From positions 1,762,406 through 1,826,405 of the forward strand of contig NZ_QXHD01000004.1 in assembly GCF_011009555.1 (NCBI RefSeq): 64,000 nt of DNA, read 5' to 3'. The notes beneath the pieces were generated by a model that saw only the letters and a list, made by a program, of their open reading frames with translations, was not told the DNA's origin and did no database searches. Positions 62,386-64,000 of the stretch are shown piece by piece. The stretch's first letter is position 1, and every line of letters starts with the position of its first letter. This stretch comes from Adonisia turfae CCMR0081. Lineage in GTDB: Bacteria > Cyanobacteriota > Cyanobacteriia > Phormidesmidales > Phormidesmidaceae. Both the position numbers and the translations under genes were made by a program.

Positions 62386-62501
62386 TGATGTTTATTGGGC
62401 AGATGAATCGAGAAGATGTTGAAGAATATGGAGATGGCATGTTTTACGCTTTTCTATGTAAGGCATGTGGTATTGCCTGTACTTGGTATCAACAGACCTA
62501 A
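62385..62501 (+). CDS. Short ORF with a CxxC-type ending
   Basis: 38 codons beginning in the TGATG overlap with the GNAT stop. The C-terminal half has FLCKACGIACTWYQQ, three closely spaced cysteines reminiscent of the end of CbrC/UPF0167-type zinc-ribbon proteins. It may be a translationally coupled micro-protein or a remnant of a larger gene; too short to decide. Confidence 0.3.
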   Translation: MMFIGQMNREDVEEYGDGMFYAFLCKACGIACTWYQQT

Positions 62502-62513
62502 TTAGTGGATTAT

Positions 62514-63338
62514 ATGGCCGACTCGTCGAGCAATACATACAAGCAACAAGTCCTGAATGACTTTAATAATCGCATAAACTATGAGAACGAATTTCATAGG
62601 CAGGCTGCTGCACGATTGGTAGAGCTTTCAACATTACGGCCAGGTCAGTATGTTTTAGATGTTGCCACTGGAACTGGCTTGGCGGCAATTGCCGCAGCTC
62701 AGATAGTTGGCTCCACAGGATATGTTCTGGGAACTGACTTTTCTATTGGCATGTTACGCCAAGCGAAACAAAAGCTTGAGACTTTAGGACTGAAAAATAT
62801 TGAGTTTGCACAAGTAGATGCGGATGAACAAACATTGCCAGAGAAGCGGTACGACGCTATCTTGTGCTCATCTGCAATTGTTTACTTGACGGATATTCCA
62901 ACTGTACTTCATCGATGGTATCGAGCGCTGCAACCACAAGGAATAGTCGCTTTTTCTTGCCTGGCAGAATCTTCTCCTAGTGCATCTGTCTTATTCAGAC
63001 AGGTAGTTCGCTCATATGGCATCAATATTCCCAATCCGAATGAATTGCTTGGGTCCCATGAACGATGTCGTGACCTGCTTGAAATGGTCGGCTTTAGGGA
63101 TATTTCGCTCATAACTGAGCAGTTTGGCCGTTACCTTCAAGATATAGAATCTGTTTGGACTGGTAATGCCAGAAGTGCATTTGGGCTTCAGGATGTGGAA
63201 TGGTCTAACAAAAAGTTGGAACAGTGCAGGCAAGAGTATTTCGCAGAAATAGAGAAAGTTTCAGATAAAAAAGGGTATTGGAATGATGTCACAATGTTTT
63301 TTGTAACAGCTCGAAAACCGAATGAAGTAGTGACATAA
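62514..63338 (+). CDS. Class I SAM-dependent methyltransferase (UbiE-like)
   Basis: 274 residues from ATG 62514; a GTG at 62505 would add three. SAM motif I is YVLDVATGTGLAAIAA (47-62), strand 2 end GTDFSIGMLRQAK, the strand-3 Asp in AQVDADEQTLPE and strand 4 YDAILCSSAIVYLTD, then LQPQGIVAFSCLAESSP. The C-terminal half is a variable helical substrate cap. It follows the GNAT gene and short ORF on the same strand and may share their transcript. Substrate unknown. Confidence 0.88.
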   Translation: MADSSSNTYKQQVLNDFNNRINYENEFHRQAAARLVELSTLRPGQYVLDVATGTGLAAIAAAQIVGSTGYVLGTDFSIGMLRQAKQKLETLGLKNIEFAQVDADEQTLPEKRYDAILCSSAIVYLTDIPTVLHRWYRALQPQGIVAFSCLAESSPSASVLFRQVVRSYGINIPNPNELLGSHERCRDLLEMVGFRDISLITEQFGRYLQDIESVWTGNARSAFGLQDVEWSNKKLEQCRQEYFAEIEKVSDKKGYWNDVTMFFVTARKPNEVVT

Positions 63339-64000
63339 TAAGTCAACCTATTCCTTTTTGGATATAGTGGTTTTGACGTCTCCGAACTCACTGGGCTGGT
63401 GGCTATAAAGGGATGTTCCCGCTTAAGCCACATGACTCGGGCTTGCCTTGAGATCCCTTGATCGTCATAGCGCCTCTAGTCCCTCAGTCCAGACCTTTCG
63501 ATAGGGCTAGGTACCGGTAGTGTGACACGTCGGTAGATAAACACTCGCCAGTTGCCATGGGGTATTGCCATACCGTCTCTCCCCCTTAGTAAACCACTGA
63601 ACCATAGACTGAATCTACATTCTAGTCTAGCAATCACCCTAACGATTTTTTAAGTGGTATGGCCCATTCTTTAAAGGGTATTCCTTTGTTCATGCCCGAG
63701 CTTAAGAATATAAGGAGCACCGCTTTACCATGGTTAATGGAGCTCTGTTTTCTTCCTTTTTCTTCCTTATCCTCTCTCCTTTGCAAGCATACTCACATTC
63801 CTAACAAAAAAGAGTGGCATTCAGGTAAGTTTGTTGAATAGCCTTGTTCACGCTACCGATGTCTCCAACTCGGCATTGTAAAGATTTGAATTTAGATTGA
63901 AAATCAATCGAGAATATAGCGTTCCTATTTGATTGGTGAGAATGTTCCATACATATGCATTTTGGGAAAGTCAAAGAGTTCCAGGGCACAAAACTGCTCA
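63339..64000. other. Intergenic region at the right edge
   Basis: About 660 bp. A plus-strand frame (63659-63841) and minus-strand frames (63188-63433 and 63801-63989) have no recognisable content and atypical composition. The segment at 63420-63640 resembles decayed non-coding spacer. No repeat, RNA gene or promoter was identified with confidence. Confidence 0.35.

Noticed and set aside
1..64000. CRISPR arrays, tRNA or rRNA genes, prophage modules
   Set aside because: No regularly spaced repeats, no rRNA-like or tRNA-like sequence recognised by eye, and no phage structural genes; a tRNA scan would be needed to exclude a tRNA fully.

Overview
The window is cyanobacterial chromosome. The HIP1 octamer GCGATCGC and its GCGATCG core recur throughout. 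Many genes are of types typical of large-genome cyanobacteria: an Rcp1-type receiver, an ethylene-receptor-like kinase, a vMAP-type ATPase, an NTPase-WD40 protein, DUF1816, DUF1400 hydrolase, DUF547, and HAMP-cyclases. I cannot name the species. No rRNA, tRNA, CRISPR array, prophage or intact insertion sequence was recognised. The only transposon traces are a decayed IS630-type transposase and two short inverted-repeat (MITE-like) elements.

Layout. 0-5.2 kb: the end of an amine oxidase, a VC0807-like membrane protein, a small helical secreted protein, and a split MacA/MacB-type ABC exporter (adaptor, permease, ATPase). 5.2-5.5 kb: IS630 remnant. 5.6-8.4 kb: a glutamate-cysteine-ligase-like gene followed by a GshB-like ATP-grasp ligase. 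8.5-15.2 kb: a minus-strand signalling operon made of an ethylene-binding-domain/PAS/GAF histidine kinase, an Rcp1-type receiver and a REC-PAS-GGDEF-EAL protein. 15.7-19 kb: methyltransferase, a 200-bp giant hairpin, and a NarL-type two-component pair. 19-23.4 kb: sulfotransferase, DECD-box RNA helicase, and a Coq4-like protein divergent from its probable TetR repressor. 23.5-31.5 kb: metabolic and accessory genes (lipoprotein serine hydrolase with a double CMD protein, ICMT-like, RidA, DUF1254/1214, P-loop kinase, FAD protein). 31.5-36 kb: a metal-regulated orphan zinc-binding lipoprotein, a MocR regulator with a complex operator, and an M14 peptidase. 36.7-44.3 kb: vMAP-AAA ATPase, a pseudo-receiver, a 14-repeat AAA-WD40 protein, GT2 and sulfotransferase. 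44.3-49.3 kb: an HxlR-centred oxidoreductase cluster. 49.4-57.9 kb: small genes separated by striking palindromes, a frameshifted VOC gene with a ten-base homopolymer, glutathione peroxidase, a methyltransferase carrying an in-frame minisatellite, a DUF1400 hydrolase and TetR. 58-61.7 kb: two tandem HAMP-class III cyclases. 61.9-63.3 kb: GNAT and methyltransferase.

The most interesting system is the cyclase pair at 58.1-61.7 kb. The two paralogues have lost complementary halves of the catalytic residue set. One keeps both metal-binding aspartates and lacks the substrate-binding and transition-state residues. The other keeps lysine, aspartate, asparagine and arginine and lacks both metal aspartates. 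This is the division of labour seen between the C1 and C2 halves of animal transmembrane adenylyl cyclases, and it predicts an obligate heterodimer with a single active site. Other notable items are the ethylene-receptor-like operon, the two-gene gamma-glutamyl/ATP-grasp unit, and several uncharacterised operator-like palindromes.
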